From Gammaproteobacteria bacterium (GTDB lineage Bacteria > Pseudomonadota > Gammaproteobacteria > Arenicellales > Arenicellaceae), in the NCBI GenBank assembly GCA_017854775.1, contig JAFMHC010000012.1:1-49185 (forward strand): a DNA stretch of 49,185 nucleotides. The letters are read 5' to 3'. A model generated the notes under the pieces. It saw nothing but the letters and a program-made list of their open reading frames with translations, made no database searches and was not told where the DNA came from. Both the position numbers and the translations under genes were made by a program. The stretch's first letter is position 1. Every line of letters starts with the position of its first letter. Of this stretch, positions 35,530-44,882 are shown one piece after another.

Positions 35530-37236
35530 ATGTCTAAGTTATTCGGCGTTTTATTTTGTGGCGTATTTGCCGCGGCGGGCATAGGTTTGTTTGTCTATTC
35601 TGGTCTGCCTATGATTAGTGGTTGGCTTGAGGCAAAGTCATGGCAGCAGGTGCGGGCCGAGTTGATTGATCATGATCTCGTTACCAATCGAGGAGATGAC
35701 TCGACCACTTACCAAGCGACTGCAAGCTTTCGATACGACTATTTAGGGCAACGTTTCAACAGTAGCAATGTTAGCTTCGCCAGCGGCTCGGACAATATCG
35801 GTTCGTACCATCAAGATATGAATGCTCAGCTGTCGCGAGTGGCGCGGGGGGCAACACCATTAATGGTCTGGGTTAATCCCGATAATCCCTCAGAAGCGGT
35901 GATCGACCGAGAAATGCGCTGGGGCTTATTGGCGTTTAAATCCCTTTTTCTATTTTTATTTGGTGGCATTGGCCTTGGTGGCCTATATGCAATGTATCGC
36001 TTTCGAAATCACGGTGATATTTTGCCCGATGCGCATCCGAGCAAGCCGTGGACCAACTATTCTGAATGGAATAAGGCCACATTGCTATCCAACACTCGCA
36101 TGGGTAATAAGGTGATGTTAGGCCTAGCGGTATTTTGGAACTTAATATCTTGGCCTGCCCTATTCGCCGTCGTAAAACCTGTTTCTAACGGTGAATACGG
36201 GGCATTGTTCGTGCTCATTTTTCCGATCGTGGGCGTTGGTCTTATCTGGCTTTGGTATAAGGGGCATCGGTCTTTCAAGAGAACAGGGCCAATGCCACTG
36301 GAGCTTAACCCTTACCCAGCATCCATCGGCGGCCAAGCTGGTGGGATTATCTATTTCAATAACGGTGATATCAATGAGACACTCAAGGGTGTTTCTAACT
36401 CAGCTAGAGTGACGATTGAAAACGTGCATTTTTATCAAACCGGCAGCGGCAAAGAGCGTAAGACTCGGGAAACTGTGCTGTTTGAAAAGACCATGGTGCC
36501 GTCAATCGCGATAGCTCAACAAGGGTCAGAGATTCGGTTTTGTTTTGATCTGGATGACTCGTTGCCAATTTCAGACAGACCGCTAGACTTGCCACGTAAG
36601 ACTTGGCGTATTCGTTTTACCGCGACCACCGACGACGGTTTAAAGGTGGAGAGAACGTACCAAGATGTTCCGGTATTTGCCACCGCACAACGTTCTACTA
36701 TTGCGGATAGGCAAGCTTACGCCTCGAGTTCAGTCGCCACCTTAGATGCTACGGCTGAGCTGGTTGATTCAGTGCTTGATTTAAAACCCGATGAACGTGG
36801 TCAGCAATTGTATTATCCCGCCTATCGGAATAAATCGATGTTGGTTCTTATTGTTATCGGCCTATTCTTTTTTGCAATTGGTTTAGCCATACCAGACCTT
36901 ATTTTCAACATCGTTTTCCCATTGATCGGCGGAATCCTTGCCATGGTTGGCATTTATGCTTTTGCCAACTCCTTAAAAATCAGAATTGGTGCCGAGGGCA
37001 TTAGTGCTCAGCGCAGTTTGTTTGGGTATAAATTTAAACCGCAATTTGTACCCTCATACTCGTTCAAGAGTTTCGAAAAGAAAGTTACATCCAGCTCCAC
37101 AACCGGCAATAAAACCATCACCTATTACAAAATAGTGGCGCACGGCAATGAGGGCGAAAAGGCCATCGCTGCTGAGGGCTTAGCTGGTTTACAACAAGCC
37201 GATGCGGCGATTGAAAAACTCAAGTCTTTGCTTTAA
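35530..37236 (+). CDS. DUF3592 domain membrane protein
   Basis: 568 residues. Membrane segments lie near 5-27, 140-160, 195-240 and 435-485. The first extracytoplasmic part matches DUF3592: WQQVRAELIDHDLV, YQATASFRYDYLGQRFNSSNVSF and VWVNPDNPSEAVIDREMRW. Central and C-terminal soluble domains follow, and the last carries a basic KKVTSSSTTGNKTITYYKI stretch. The family has no known activity. A good ribosome site (AAGGAG) precedes the ATG. Convergent with ampG, 21 bases apart, with no evident terminator between. Confidence 0.85.
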   Translation: MSKLFGVLFCGVFAAAGIGLFVYSGLPMISGWLEAKSWQQVRAELIDHDLVTNRGDDSTTYQATASFRYDYLGQRFNSSNVSFASGSDNIGSYHQDMNAQLSRVARGATPLMVWVNPDNPSEAVIDREMRWGLLAFKSLFLFLFGGIGLGGLYAMYRFRNHGDILPDAHPSKPWTNYSEWNKATLLSNTRMGNKVMLGLAVFWNLISWPALFAVVKPVSNGEYGALFVLIFPIVGVGLIWLWYKGHRSFKRTGPMPLELNPYPASIGGQAGGIIYFNNGDINETLKGVSNSARVTIENVHFYQTGSGKERKTRETVLFEKTMVPSIAIAQQGSEIRFCFDLDDSLPISDRPLDLPRKTWRIRFTATTDDGLKVERTYQDVPVFATAQRSTIADRQAYASSSVATLDATAELVDSVLDLKPDERGQQLYYPAYRNKSMLVLIVIGLFFFAIGLAIPDLIFNIVFPLIGGILAMVGIYAFANSLKIRIGAEGISAQRSLFGYKFKPQFVPSYSFKSFEKKVTSSSTTGNKTITYYKIVAHGNEGEKAIAAEGLAGLQQADAAIEKLKSLL

Positions 37237-37257
37237 GCAGATACCGCTTTAACGATC

Positions 37258-38814
37258 TCAGTCGGCTTTCTCAAATTCTAAACGCTTTTGCAAATAGCGA
37301 ATCAAGAAGATCACTGGCACCCCGAGTGCGCTGGCCATTATAAAGAAATTGGTATAGCCGAAGGCGTCTACATAAGTGCCTGAATAACCGCCAACAATTT
37401 TCGGGAACAAAGTCATGATCGAGCTGAAAATCGCATATTGAGTGGCCGTGAACGAAACATTAGTGAGGCTAGACATCCAGGCGATAAATGCGACCGTCGA
37501 AAAGCCTTGCACTAGATTATCGAGGGCGATCACAATTGCTAGCTCCAGTGGGAAGCTGAGCTCGCCAATCAGCGGCAAACTAAACGCGATGTCAGTATGG
37601 TTTTGCCCAACAGTGGTTAGCCAACAGAATAATAGGTTAGTGATCACTACTAGTATGGCGGCCGAATACAGTGTGCGCATAACGCCAATACGCAATGCAA
37701 TAATGCCACTGCCGAAGCTGCCTAAGATCGATACGATCAAACCGAAGGCTTTCGACATGCTGCCGATCTCGGTTTTGCTATAGCCCATATCTTGGTAGAA
37801 CACGTTGGCGATTACGCCTAGCACTAAATCAGAGATACGGTACAACAGTATCAATAGTAAAATCCATACCGCCAATTTTCCATAACGTTGGAAGAAGTCC
37901 AGTATCGGTTGGATATAACTCTCGTCGACCATTTTTTGATTAATCAGCCCGATGTTGGAGCACGCTAGAGCAAGCAATAACGCCACAACTAAAGCGACAC
38001 CCAATAAAACGCTTGAGTAGACGAATTTAAACAGTGATTGATTGCCACCATCGAATAGCTCTGGTGTGCCCGGGCTGAACCATAATACCGCGATAAAGCC
38101 GACAATTGATAAGGCAAATACGCCGACGAAGCTGACGTAATCTCGGTTCGGGTAGTCTGAATCAATCGACTTACGTTCTGGCTCTTTGATTAACAAGGTG
38201 GTGACAATGCCAATTAGCATCGCCGCCGCCATTACAAAATAGGTTTTTTGCCACGCCGCATAGCTATAATTTTCAAGTGTGCTGCCAAATTTATCAGCCA
38301 AAGATAATGCCACTGCGCCGGCTAATATCATGCCTATTCGATAGCCTGATATATAGGTGGTGGCCAACATGGCTTGCAGTTTTGGTGGGGCGGTTTCAAT
38401 ACGATATGCGTCGATCACAATATCCTGTGTGGCCGAGGCAAAGCCTAAACAAACGGCGGCTATCGCCATCGAGGTTAAGCTTGATTCCGGATCGGTGTTG
38501 GCCATTAATATGATTGAAGCGATAACCAACAGTTGCGACAGTAGAATCCAAGAACGGCGTCGACCCAGCGCGCGCGTCAAGATCAGAATCGGTATTCGAT
38601 CGACTAGCGGTGCCCATACAAATTTGAACGAGTAACCAATAATTGCCCACGAGAAAAATGTCGCGGTGGAACGGCTGACGCCGGCTTCACGCAGCCATAG
38701 TGACAGAGTGCCAAAAATCAGTAAAATCGGAATGCCGGCCGAGAAGCCAAGGAATAACATCACCCAAACTGAGCGCTCGAGATACCAGGGTTTGTTTTTT
38801 ACATCGGGTTGCAT
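37258..38814 (-). CDS. ampG: AmpG-family muropeptide MFS transporter
   Basis: 518 residues with 12-14 membrane segments. The opening LFLGFSAGIPILLIFGTLSLWLREAGVSRS is characteristic of AmpG, as are KFVWAPLVDRIPI, LGRRRSWILLSQL and GFASATQDIVIDAYRIE. AmpG imports GlcNAc-anhydroMurNAc peptides for cell-wall recycling and feeds beta-lactamase signalling. It is slightly longer than E. coli AmpG (491). It precedes xthA's 3' end on the same strand with a short gap. Confidence 0.93.
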   Translation of the reverse strand: MQPDVKNKPWYLERSVWVMLFLGFSAGIPILLIFGTLSLWLREAGVSRSTATFFSWAIIGYSFKFVWAPLVDRIPILILTRALGRRRSWILLSQLLVIASIILMANTDPESSLTSMAIAAVCLGFASATQDIVIDAYRIETAPPKLQAMLATTYISGYRIGMILAGAVALSLADKFGSTLENYSYAAWQKTYFVMAAAMLIGIVTTLLIKEPERKSIDSDYPNRDYVSFVGVFALSIVGFIAVLWFSPGTPELFDGGNQSLFKFVYSSVLLGVALVVALLLALACSNIGLINQKMVDESYIQPILDFFQRYGKLAVWILLLILLYRISDLVLGVIANVFYQDMGYSKTEIGSMSKAFGLIVSILGSFGSGIIALRIGVMRTLYSAAILVVITNLLFCWLTTVGQNHTDIAFSLPLIGELSFPLELAIVIALDNLVQGFSTVAFIAWMSSLTNVSFTATQYAIFSSIMTLFPKIVGGYSGTYVDAFGYTNFFIMASALGVPVIFLIRYLQKRLEFEKAD

Positions 38815-38841
38815 TAGCGACAGGCCGATCGGTGAATAAAG

Positions 38842-39657
38842 CTAAATATCATATTCGATGACAAGCGGCGCATGGTCTGAGAAGCGTTCGTCTTTGTAAA
38901 TCACATCAGAACCGGCTATGACCGTGTCTTTCAAATTGCTGCTAATTACATGGTAATCGATACGCCAACCGGTGTTATTAGCCCAGGCTTGGCCACGATT
39001 TGACCACCAAGTGTATTGCTCATCTTCATCGTTGATTAGGCGAAAGGCGTCGTAAAAGCCAGCATGACCACCCCGCCCTCCTTCTAATTCAGGCTCAGAT
39101 TCACCAAATAGCCAGTCCATCCATTGGCGCTCTTCCGGTAAAAAACCGGAGCGCTTTTGGTTGCCACGCCAGTTTTTTATATCGCGTTTCTTATGCACAA
39201 TATTCCAGTCGCCGCAGATAATCACCTGTCGATCCGAATCCGCTAGCTGCTGTAATTTGCCCTCGAAGCGGCCCATCATGTCAATTTTAAATTCTTGTCG
39301 TTCATCTTTACTCGATCCCGAGGGCATATACAGAGACGCGACAGTCAAGTTTCCAAAATCCGCCTGAATATATCGGCCCTCCGAATCCACGTCTTCAAAG
39401 CCAGCGCCCAGACCCATATGCACTTTGTCGGGCTTTTGTTTGGCGTAAATGCCCACGCCCGAGTAGCCTTTTTTCTCGGCCGCATGAAAATAAGTGTAGT
39501 AACCCTCTGGGTGATATGGCTCACCTTCGATTTGGTCTGGTTGCGCTTTTAGCTCTTGTAGACAGATGACATCGGCGTCGACCTTAACCAGCCATTGGTA
39601 AAATCCTTTACGGTCAGCGGCGCGAATGCCGTTTAAATTTGCTGAAATTACTTTCAT
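38842..39657 (-). CDS. xthA: Exodeoxyribonuclease III
   Basis: 271 residues of the EEP fold, the usual XthA length. Motifs: MKVISANLNGIRAADRKGFYQWL, ADVICLQELKAQ (metal Glu), GYSGVGIYAKQKPD, ASLYMPSGSSKDERQ (Tyr), VIICGDWNIVHKKRDIKNWRGNQ (Asp/Asn) and ERFSDHAPLVIEYD (catalytic Asp-His). It is the AP endonuclease and 3'-5' exonuclease of base-excision repair, acting in the cytoplasm. The start MKV agrees with homologs. Confidence 0.96.
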   Translation of the reverse strand: MKVISANLNGIRAADRKGFYQWLVKVDADVICLQELKAQPDQIEGEPYHPEGYYTYFHAAEKKGYSGVGIYAKQKPDKVHMGLGAGFEDVDSEGRYIQADFGNLTVASLYMPSGSSKDERQEFKIDMMGRFEGKLQQLADSDRQVIICGDWNIVHKKRDIKNWRGNQKRSGFLPEERQWMDWLFGESEPELEGGRGGHAGFYDAFRLINDEDEQYTWWSNRGQAWANNTGWRIDYHVISSNLKDTVIAGSDVIYKDERFSDHAPLVIEYDI

Positions 39658-39823
39658 GTGAGTTGACTAATTATGAGATTGTGGTGGTTGAAACTAAAGC
39701 TGTTGGCCGATTATTCGACAGGCCCATTATGCGTATTGTTGCTTACTAACGCACCCAAAATCACAGCTTGGTCACACTTTTTATCTGTGGGGGTGCGGTG
39801 GTTACTTATATCACAGCGCTAAC

Positions 39824-40399
39824 TTAATCTTTTGGTAGCGCCTTATAATAGTTGTAGGCCTCCCGCGAACCGTTGCCTGAGATCGGTATGTTAACAGTTT
39901 TATTATCGCTGCCAATTAACTTCATAGTTGCTGAACGCATACTCAAAAACGACTCTAAAAGGGCTTCGTCCAATGTTGCCTTAAAATAACAGCCGTCGGT
40001 ATAACAGTGACTTATGTTGATCGTCAGACGAGTCGAGTTATCAAATATAAGAACGGGTGAGCTTGCTAAGGGTATTCCCAAAGGCATAATAAAGACGGCT
40101 TCGGGCTTGGCACCTTGCGGATTTAGGTACAAGTCGAGTTGCAGCAGCGGCTCGTTGGTATCTTCGAAATCGACGCGTTGCGACAGGGTGCATTCGAGGC
40201 CTTGATGTTTGTCGGCATCACCAAACGAATCACAGGCTATAATCCAGGCACCGAAGGTGGCTTCATTGTGCGCGGTATCGGCTTTGGCGAATGAAATTGA
40301 GCAGCCTAAGAGTACGAGCGCGATGCTAGTTAACCGTTTTGCAAGACCCGTTTTTTCCTCAAATTGACACTTTATTACCCCTCTTATTTCCCTGTACAT
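39824..40399 (-). CDS. Invasion-associated locus B (IalB) family protein
   Basis: 191 residues. A hydrophobic stretch at about 20-38 (LTSIALVLLGCSISFAKA) serves as signal peptide; the 18 residues before it make the n-region unusually long, and the true start may be further in. The mature part has IalB hallmarks: ATFGAWIIACDS, ECTLSQRV, FIMPLGIPLASSPVLIFD, HCYTDGCYFKATLDEALLES and NIPISGNGSREAY. IalB relatives are periplasmic; the name comes from Bartonella, and a general envelope role is more likely here. Divergent from pyrE. Confidence 0.85.
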   Translation of the reverse strand: MYREIRGVIKCQFEEKTGLAKRLTSIALVLLGCSISFAKADTAHNEATFGAWIIACDSFGDADKHQGLECTLSQRVDFEDTNEPLLQLDLYLNPQGAKPEAVFIMPLGIPLASSPVLIFDNSTRLTINISHCYTDGCYFKATLDEALLESFLSMRSATMKLIGSDNKTVNIPISGNGSREAYNYYKALPKD

Positions 40400-40465
40400 C
40401 TTGCTCCGGTGTGTTTTGTGAGTATCATACTAAGCATCATCTTATAACGTTCAGAGCAAAAATTC

Positions 40466-41125
40466 ATGCTTCCCTATCAAGAACAATTTATTGAATTTGC
40501 GTTGAAAACGGGTGTACTACGGTTTGGTGAATTCACCTTGAAGTCAGGCCGCAGTAGTCCTTATTTTTTTAACACAGGCTTATTCAATAGTGGCGCGACC
40601 ATGTGTCAATTTAGCCGCTTTTTCGCTTGCAGTATCGAAAACTCCGATTTGAATTTTGATGTGCTTTTTGGCCCTGCTTATAAAGGCATCACGCTTGCCT
40701 GCGCGACGGCCATGGCATTGTCTGAGGCAACCGGCAAAGAAGTGCCGTTCGCGTTCAATCGAAAAGAGAAGAAAGATCACGGTGAAGGCGGCAACATAGT
40801 TGGTGCCGAGCTTAGCGGTGACGTCGCCATCATTGACGATGTTATTACCGCCGGCACCGCTGTTCGCGAGTCGTTTGAATTAATTACCGCGGCTGGTGCC
40901 AAACCATCAGCCGTGTTTCTGGCGCTGGATCGTCAAGAGCGGGGGCAAAAGGACGGTCAGCTAACTGACACATCGGCGATTCAGCAAGTAGAAGCCGATT
41001 TCGGTATTCCGGTTGTTGCCATTGCAACCCTGGCAGATTTGATTGAATACTTGAAACTACAGCCAGATCAAGAACAAAATTTAGAACACATGCGGGCTTA
41101 CCGCGAGCAATACGGTATTACCTAA
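40466..41125 (+). CDS. pyrE: Orotate phosphoribosyltransferase
   Basis: 219 residues (E. coli 213). It transfers phosphoribose from PRPP to orotate. The PRPP loop [17 protein letters not shown] lies at about residues 120-136. [21 protein letters not shown] is the N-terminal orotate-binding block, and [17 protein letters not shown] is the flexible catalytic loop with the conserved lysines. It is three bases ahead of cca on the same strand, so the two are co-transcribed. Confidence 0.97.
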   Translation: MLPYQEQFIEFALKTGVLRFGEFTLKSGRSSPYFFNTGLFNSGATMCQFSRFFACSIENSDLNFDVLFGPAYKGITLACATAMALSEATGKEVPFAFNRKEKKDHGEGGNIVGAELSGDVAIIDDVITAGTAVRESFELITAAGAKPSAVFLALDRQERGQKDGQLTDTSAIQQVEADFGIPVVAIATLADLIEYLKLQPDQEQNLEHMRAYREQYGIT

Positions 41126-41128
41126 GTT

Positions 41129-42367
41129 ATGAGTTCAGTGGCTCAAATTTACCTGGTCGGTGGGGCTGTGCGTGATCGATTGCTTGGCGTTGATGCTCCC
41201 GACCGAGATTGGGTGGTGGTTGGCTCCACGCCGCAAGCCATGGTTGATCAAGGTTATGAACCAGTCGGTAAAGATTTTCCGGTGTTCATCAACAAAACCA
41301 CGGGTGAAGAATATGCTTTGGCTAGAACCGAACGCAAAACCGCCAAAGGCTACCAAGGTTTTCAATTTAACGCGTCGTCTGAGATAACTCTGGAGCAAGA
41401 CCTAGAGCGTCGCGACCTTACTATCAATGCGATGGCAGAAGACCAGCATGGTACGCTTATTGATATGCATGGCGGCCAACAAGATTTAGCCGACGGCGTT
41501 ATACGCCATGTATCAGATGCTTTTCTAGAAGACCCAGTGCGTATCTTACGAGCGGCACGATTTGCCGCAAGGTTTGGTTTTACCATCGCCCCTGATACAT
41601 TGAAATTGATGAAAACTATGGTCAGTAATGGTGAGGTTGATGCCTTGGTGCCCGAGCGCGTGTGGGCGGAAATGAAGAAAGCGCTGATTACCGACTCACC
41701 GCAAGTTTTTTTTCAGGTGCTCAGAGACTGTGGTGCCCTTGAGCGAATTTTACCTGAGATTGAGCAGCTCTTTGGCATTCCGCAAACGGCAAAATATCAC
41801 CCCGAGATCGATACTGGTATTCATACCTTAATGGTCGTTGAGCAAGCGGCTCGTTTAACCGATGACCCTGTGGTGCGCTTCGCCGCGTTAGTGCATGATC
41901 TCGGCAAAGCAACAACACCAAGCGAAATATTACCCTCGCACCGAGGTCACGAGATCGGCGGATTGCCACTTATTAAGCAGCTGTGTGAACGGCTGCGGAT
42001 TCCGAAGAAGTATCAGTCATTGGCCTTGGCGGTATCGGAATATCATCTGCACATGCATAAAATGTTCGAGCTTAAAGCGAAAACGGTTCTCAAGATGTTG
42101 GAAAAGACTCGTAGTTTGATGGACGACCAGCGTGCGCAACAAGTGGCCTTGTGCTGTATAGCCGACGCCCGTGGCCGCACCGGCTTCGAAGATCGAGACT
42201 ATACACAGGCGGCCTTGTTCATAAAGTTTCAGCAGGCGGCTAAGAGTGTCAACGGCGGAGAAATTGCTAAACACCATACCGATGGTGCAAAAATTCAACA
42301 GGCTATTCACGATGCGCGACTAACGGAAATCAAGCGTGTACAAAAAAGTATTGAGCTAGACGCCTAG
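41129..42367 (+). CDS. cca: Multifunctional CCA-adding tRNA nucleotidyltransferase
   Basis: 412 residues, the length of E. coli Cca. It adds or repairs the 3' CCA of tRNAs. Nucleotidyltransferase head: IYLVGGAVRDRLLGVDAPDRDWVVVG (GGxVRD and DxD). LERRDLTINAMA and EDPVRILRAARFAARFGF are the neck. The tail has an HD phosphohydrolase domain: HTLMVVEQAARL with VRFAALVHDLGKATTP and HRGHE. Type 1 gammaproteobacterial enzyme with phosphatase activity expected. Co-transcribed with pyrE. Confidence 0.96.
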   Translation: MSSVAQIYLVGGAVRDRLLGVDAPDRDWVVVGSTPQAMVDQGYEPVGKDFPVFINKTTGEEYALARTERKTAKGYQGFQFNASSEITLEQDLERRDLTINAMAEDQHGTLIDMHGGQQDLADGVIRHVSDAFLEDPVRILRAARFAARFGFTIAPDTLKLMKTMVSNGEVDALVPERVWAEMKKALITDSPQVFFQVLRDCGALERILPEIEQLFGIPQTAKYHPEIDTGIHTLMVVEQAARLTDDPVVRFAALVHDLGKATTPSEILPSHRGHEIGGLPLIKQLCERLRIPKKYQSLALAVSEYHLHMHKMFELKAKTVLKMLEKTRSLMDDQRAQQVALCCIADARGRTGFEDRDYTQAALFIKFQQAAKSVNGGEIAKHHTDGAKIQQAIHDARLTEIKRVQKSIELDA

Positions 42368-42413
42368 CTCAGTGCGCATTCTCCAATGCACATAATCCAA
42401 TACGACTATCATT

Positions 42414-43184
42414 ATGTTTAAAATTTTGCGTATAGTCGTTTTGTTATTCATTTTGGCATCGGTGTGGGGAACCTACCGAATGCAGCTATCGATAGCCGAA
42501 GACTGGAGTGGCGTGGTTACCATCAAAGTAATTCCGGTGATTGCCGATGACCATTTAAACACCGCAAAATTTGTTAGATCACTAAGGCCGAAAGACTTCG
42601 ATGAAGTTAGCCGATATCTAGTTCAAAGCGCTAAAGGTTACGGCCTAGAATTAAGCAATGTAATTCAAGTCGACTTAGAAGCACCGATTAACTCCGCACC
42701 ACCGAGTATTCCGCAGGCCGGAAATAGCCGATTAGATCTCATTATCTGGTCGCTGCGTTTACGTTGGTGGGCTTGGAACAATCAGTTAAGTGATCACCAA
42801 GATTATCATATTCGCCTGTTCATGCTCTATCAGAGCCCAGCCTCAGGCGTCTCGCTCAGCCACTCTACGGGGCTTAGAAACGGCTTGATTGGGCTGATTA
42901 ATGCACGTGCGTTGCGACCCAATAAGCGCTTTCATAACGTAGTATTAGTGCACGAACTGCTGCACATATTTGGCGCCACGGATAAGTACGATATTGCTAC
43001 AGGCAGACCAATTTATCCGCAGGGGTATGTGTTGCCAAATGCGAAACCTTATTGGCCCCAGCCGCATGCCGAGATTATGGGGCGAGCGCGCCAGATCAGT
43101 GCTGATAGCTTTGAGGTAGCCGAGCGCCTAAGTCAGACTAGATTGTCAGAGTTAACCGCTAGCGAGATTGGTTGGCTAAAGTGA
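42414..43184 (+). CDS. Membrane-anchored zincin-like putative metalloprotease
   Basis: 256 residues. One N-terminal membrane segment (ILRIVVLLFILASVWGTYRM) is followed by a soluble domain. VLVHELLHIFGATDKYD near residue 185 gives HExxHxxGxxD, in which the Asp can be the third zinc ligand, as in snapalysin-like zincins. A later EIMGRARQ carries a Met that could be the met-turn. Length and the rest of the sequence match no family I recognise. It follows cca by 46 bases. Proteolysis in the periplasm is inferred from the zinc motif and the anchor. Confidence 0.75.
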   Translation: MFKILRIVVLLFILASVWGTYRMQLSIAEDWSGVVTIKVIPVIADDHLNTAKFVRSLRPKDFDEVSRYLVQSAKGYGLELSNVIQVDLEAPINSAPPSIPQAGNSRLDLIIWSLRLRWWAWNNQLSDHQDYHIRLFMLYQSPASGVSLSHSTGLRNGLIGLINARALRPNKRFHNVVLVHELLHIFGATDKYDIATGRPIYPQGYVLPNAKPYWPQPHAEIMGRARQISADSFEVAERLSQTRLSELTASEIGWLK

Positions 43185-43252
43185 GATTAAAAGGAAGATT
43201 AATCTAGCTCAAGCCGCAGCTTCTCTTATACGCGGGGGCTATCAAAAGCCAC

Positions 43253-44632
43253 TTATCGGCGTAAACACTGGCTGGTCCACGGTTTTGATGAAAAGGGTAA
43301 GTTAAAGGGCTGGCCCTCAAGCAGATTGCCTTTAGCAAAACCAGTGGTGTCCCTAATTCGATAGTTCCAGCAATAACGAGGTGATCCAGGCGGCCCATAG
43401 CTAACCTGATTATCAATGACGGTGGCATTTTTAACGTTGTTTAGCGCCAAAAAATAACCTTTTAATTTATTGCGCCGGATGTCGACATCACCCGCATCGT
43501 ACATATACATGCCGCATCCATTGCACACATTGTCATGCACGTAGGTAACGCTTGGGTTGGTGTCACGGTCGCCCGAGTATTGGATGTAGCCAAGCAAACC
43601 GTTAACCGAGCGGTCGTACATGGTAATGGTGTTATGTGCGATAACGTTATCGGTTCGCTCCCAAGTGACCAGCGGGCCATCTATGTATCGGTTGTCAAAG
43701 CCAGGCGTTCCCTGATCTAAAACATTGTCAATAATGAACACGTTCTTACCGCTGGTATTAACAATGTCACCGCCACGATTGTGATGAAAGCGATTTTTAC
43801 GGATCAATATGTCTTGATCGTTTCTCCCTGCCCCTTCTATGTCAATTCCAAATTGTGGTGATGTACCCCGTATATGGTGAATTTCGTTATTGGTAATGGC
43901 AATGCGTGTGCCGCCGACCACCGACACTCCTTGGCGCCGATTAGTGCGAATTTCATTTTTACGAATAGTTATGTCTTCGATTTCGGTAACTAGCAATAAG
44001 CCATCGCCAGTTAGCCGTTCGATCAACATATCCTCGACTAGCACTTTAGTGGTGTTGCCTTGTAGGCAAATGCCATGACCTTCATCGTGCGCAGTAGCAC
44101 CATCTCGAGCACGTGGTGTAAAGATATGGTCATCGCGGTCGCCCCGAATGGTACCACCACGAATTACTAAATTGGTCTTGCGGTTCACGGCGATAACGCA
44201 ATAGTTCCACTTGTCGTTAGCGGCCATCTCCAAGATTGTGCCAGAGCTCAGAATTAACTCGATATTACTTTCAAGTTCAATGCCCCGCTGATATATCGCG
44301 TTGCCAAATTTGCCGATTAGAAAGTGACCATTTGGGATCACAATACGATTGAAGTTTTGCTCAACAGCCCAGTCAATCGCTGCCTGTAAATTGTCAGTTG
44401 TTTTAACCGGGTTGCTGCGATTACTTGGAATGTCCCAGCGTGTCAGATCAATGATGTATTCGACCCTTTCGTCAAGCGCAGGTAGAGCCACTACGAAGTC
44501 GATAGGTCGTGGCAGCCTTTTGGCGCCCGATAAAATAGAGGGTAGTATATCGAGGATCGAACCGTCATCGGTTTGCGCGTAACTTGGTGAATGGCTAGCG
44601 AGAATGAAGACGGCCGCCATGAATGGCACCAT
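43253..44632 (-). CDS. Secreted right-handed beta-helix protein
   Basis: 459 residues from the ATG at 44632. The frame extends to an ATG at 44770, and a GTG at about 44653 gives a better-charged n-region. A signal peptide ends in SHSPSYAQ. The N-terminal part resembles pectate-lyase-like folds (LQAAIDWAVEQNFNRIVIPNGHFLIG). Then come many parallel-helix rungs with Asn/Ile ladders (ITIRKNEIRTNRRQGVSVVG, IAITNNEIHHIRG, ILIRKNRFHHNRG, VFIIDNVLDQ). Such proteins bind or cleave polysaccharides. No catalytic set can be named. Cysteines near the C-terminus may form disulfides. Confidence 0.8.
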   Translation of the reverse strand: MVPFMAAVFILASHSPSYAQTDDGSILDILPSILSGAKRLPRPIDFVVALPALDERVEYIIDLTRWDIPSNRSNPVKTTDNLQAAIDWAVEQNFNRIVIPNGHFLIGKFGNAIYQRGIELESNIELILSSGTILEMAANDKWNYCVIAVNRKTNLVIRGGTIRGDRDDHIFTPRARDGATAHDEGHGICLQGNTTKVLVEDMLIERLTGDGLLLVTEIEDITIRKNEIRTNRRQGVSVVGGTRIAITNNEIHHIRGTSPQFGIDIEGAGRNDQDILIRKNRFHHNRGGDIVNTSGKNVFIIDNVLDQGTPGFDNRYIDGPLVTWERTDNVIAHNTITMYDRSVNGLLGYIQYSGDRDTNPSVTYVHDNVCNGCGMYMYDAGDVDIRRNKLKGYFLALNNVKNATVIDNQVSYGPPGSPRYCWNYRIRDTTGFAKGNLLEGQPFNLPFSSKPWTSQCLRR

Positions 44633-44882
44633 CAAATTATTTTTGCCTCGCACTCTTGGTAAACTTGCGCACAGAGTCTCGACAGACACTCTAAGCGCAG
44701 AAAAAACTTTCGATCGAAAAATGATAGTAGAAAGCACTGAGGAAAATGCCGTAAAGGTTAGGCTTCGCATGATAGGGAATCTTTTTAGCTAATATATCAT
44801 GGGCTTATATAGTATAGAGCCGATTTTTATCGAATAACTGTTAACTATATTTTTTAGTTTTTTAGAGCGTATGACCTACCCA

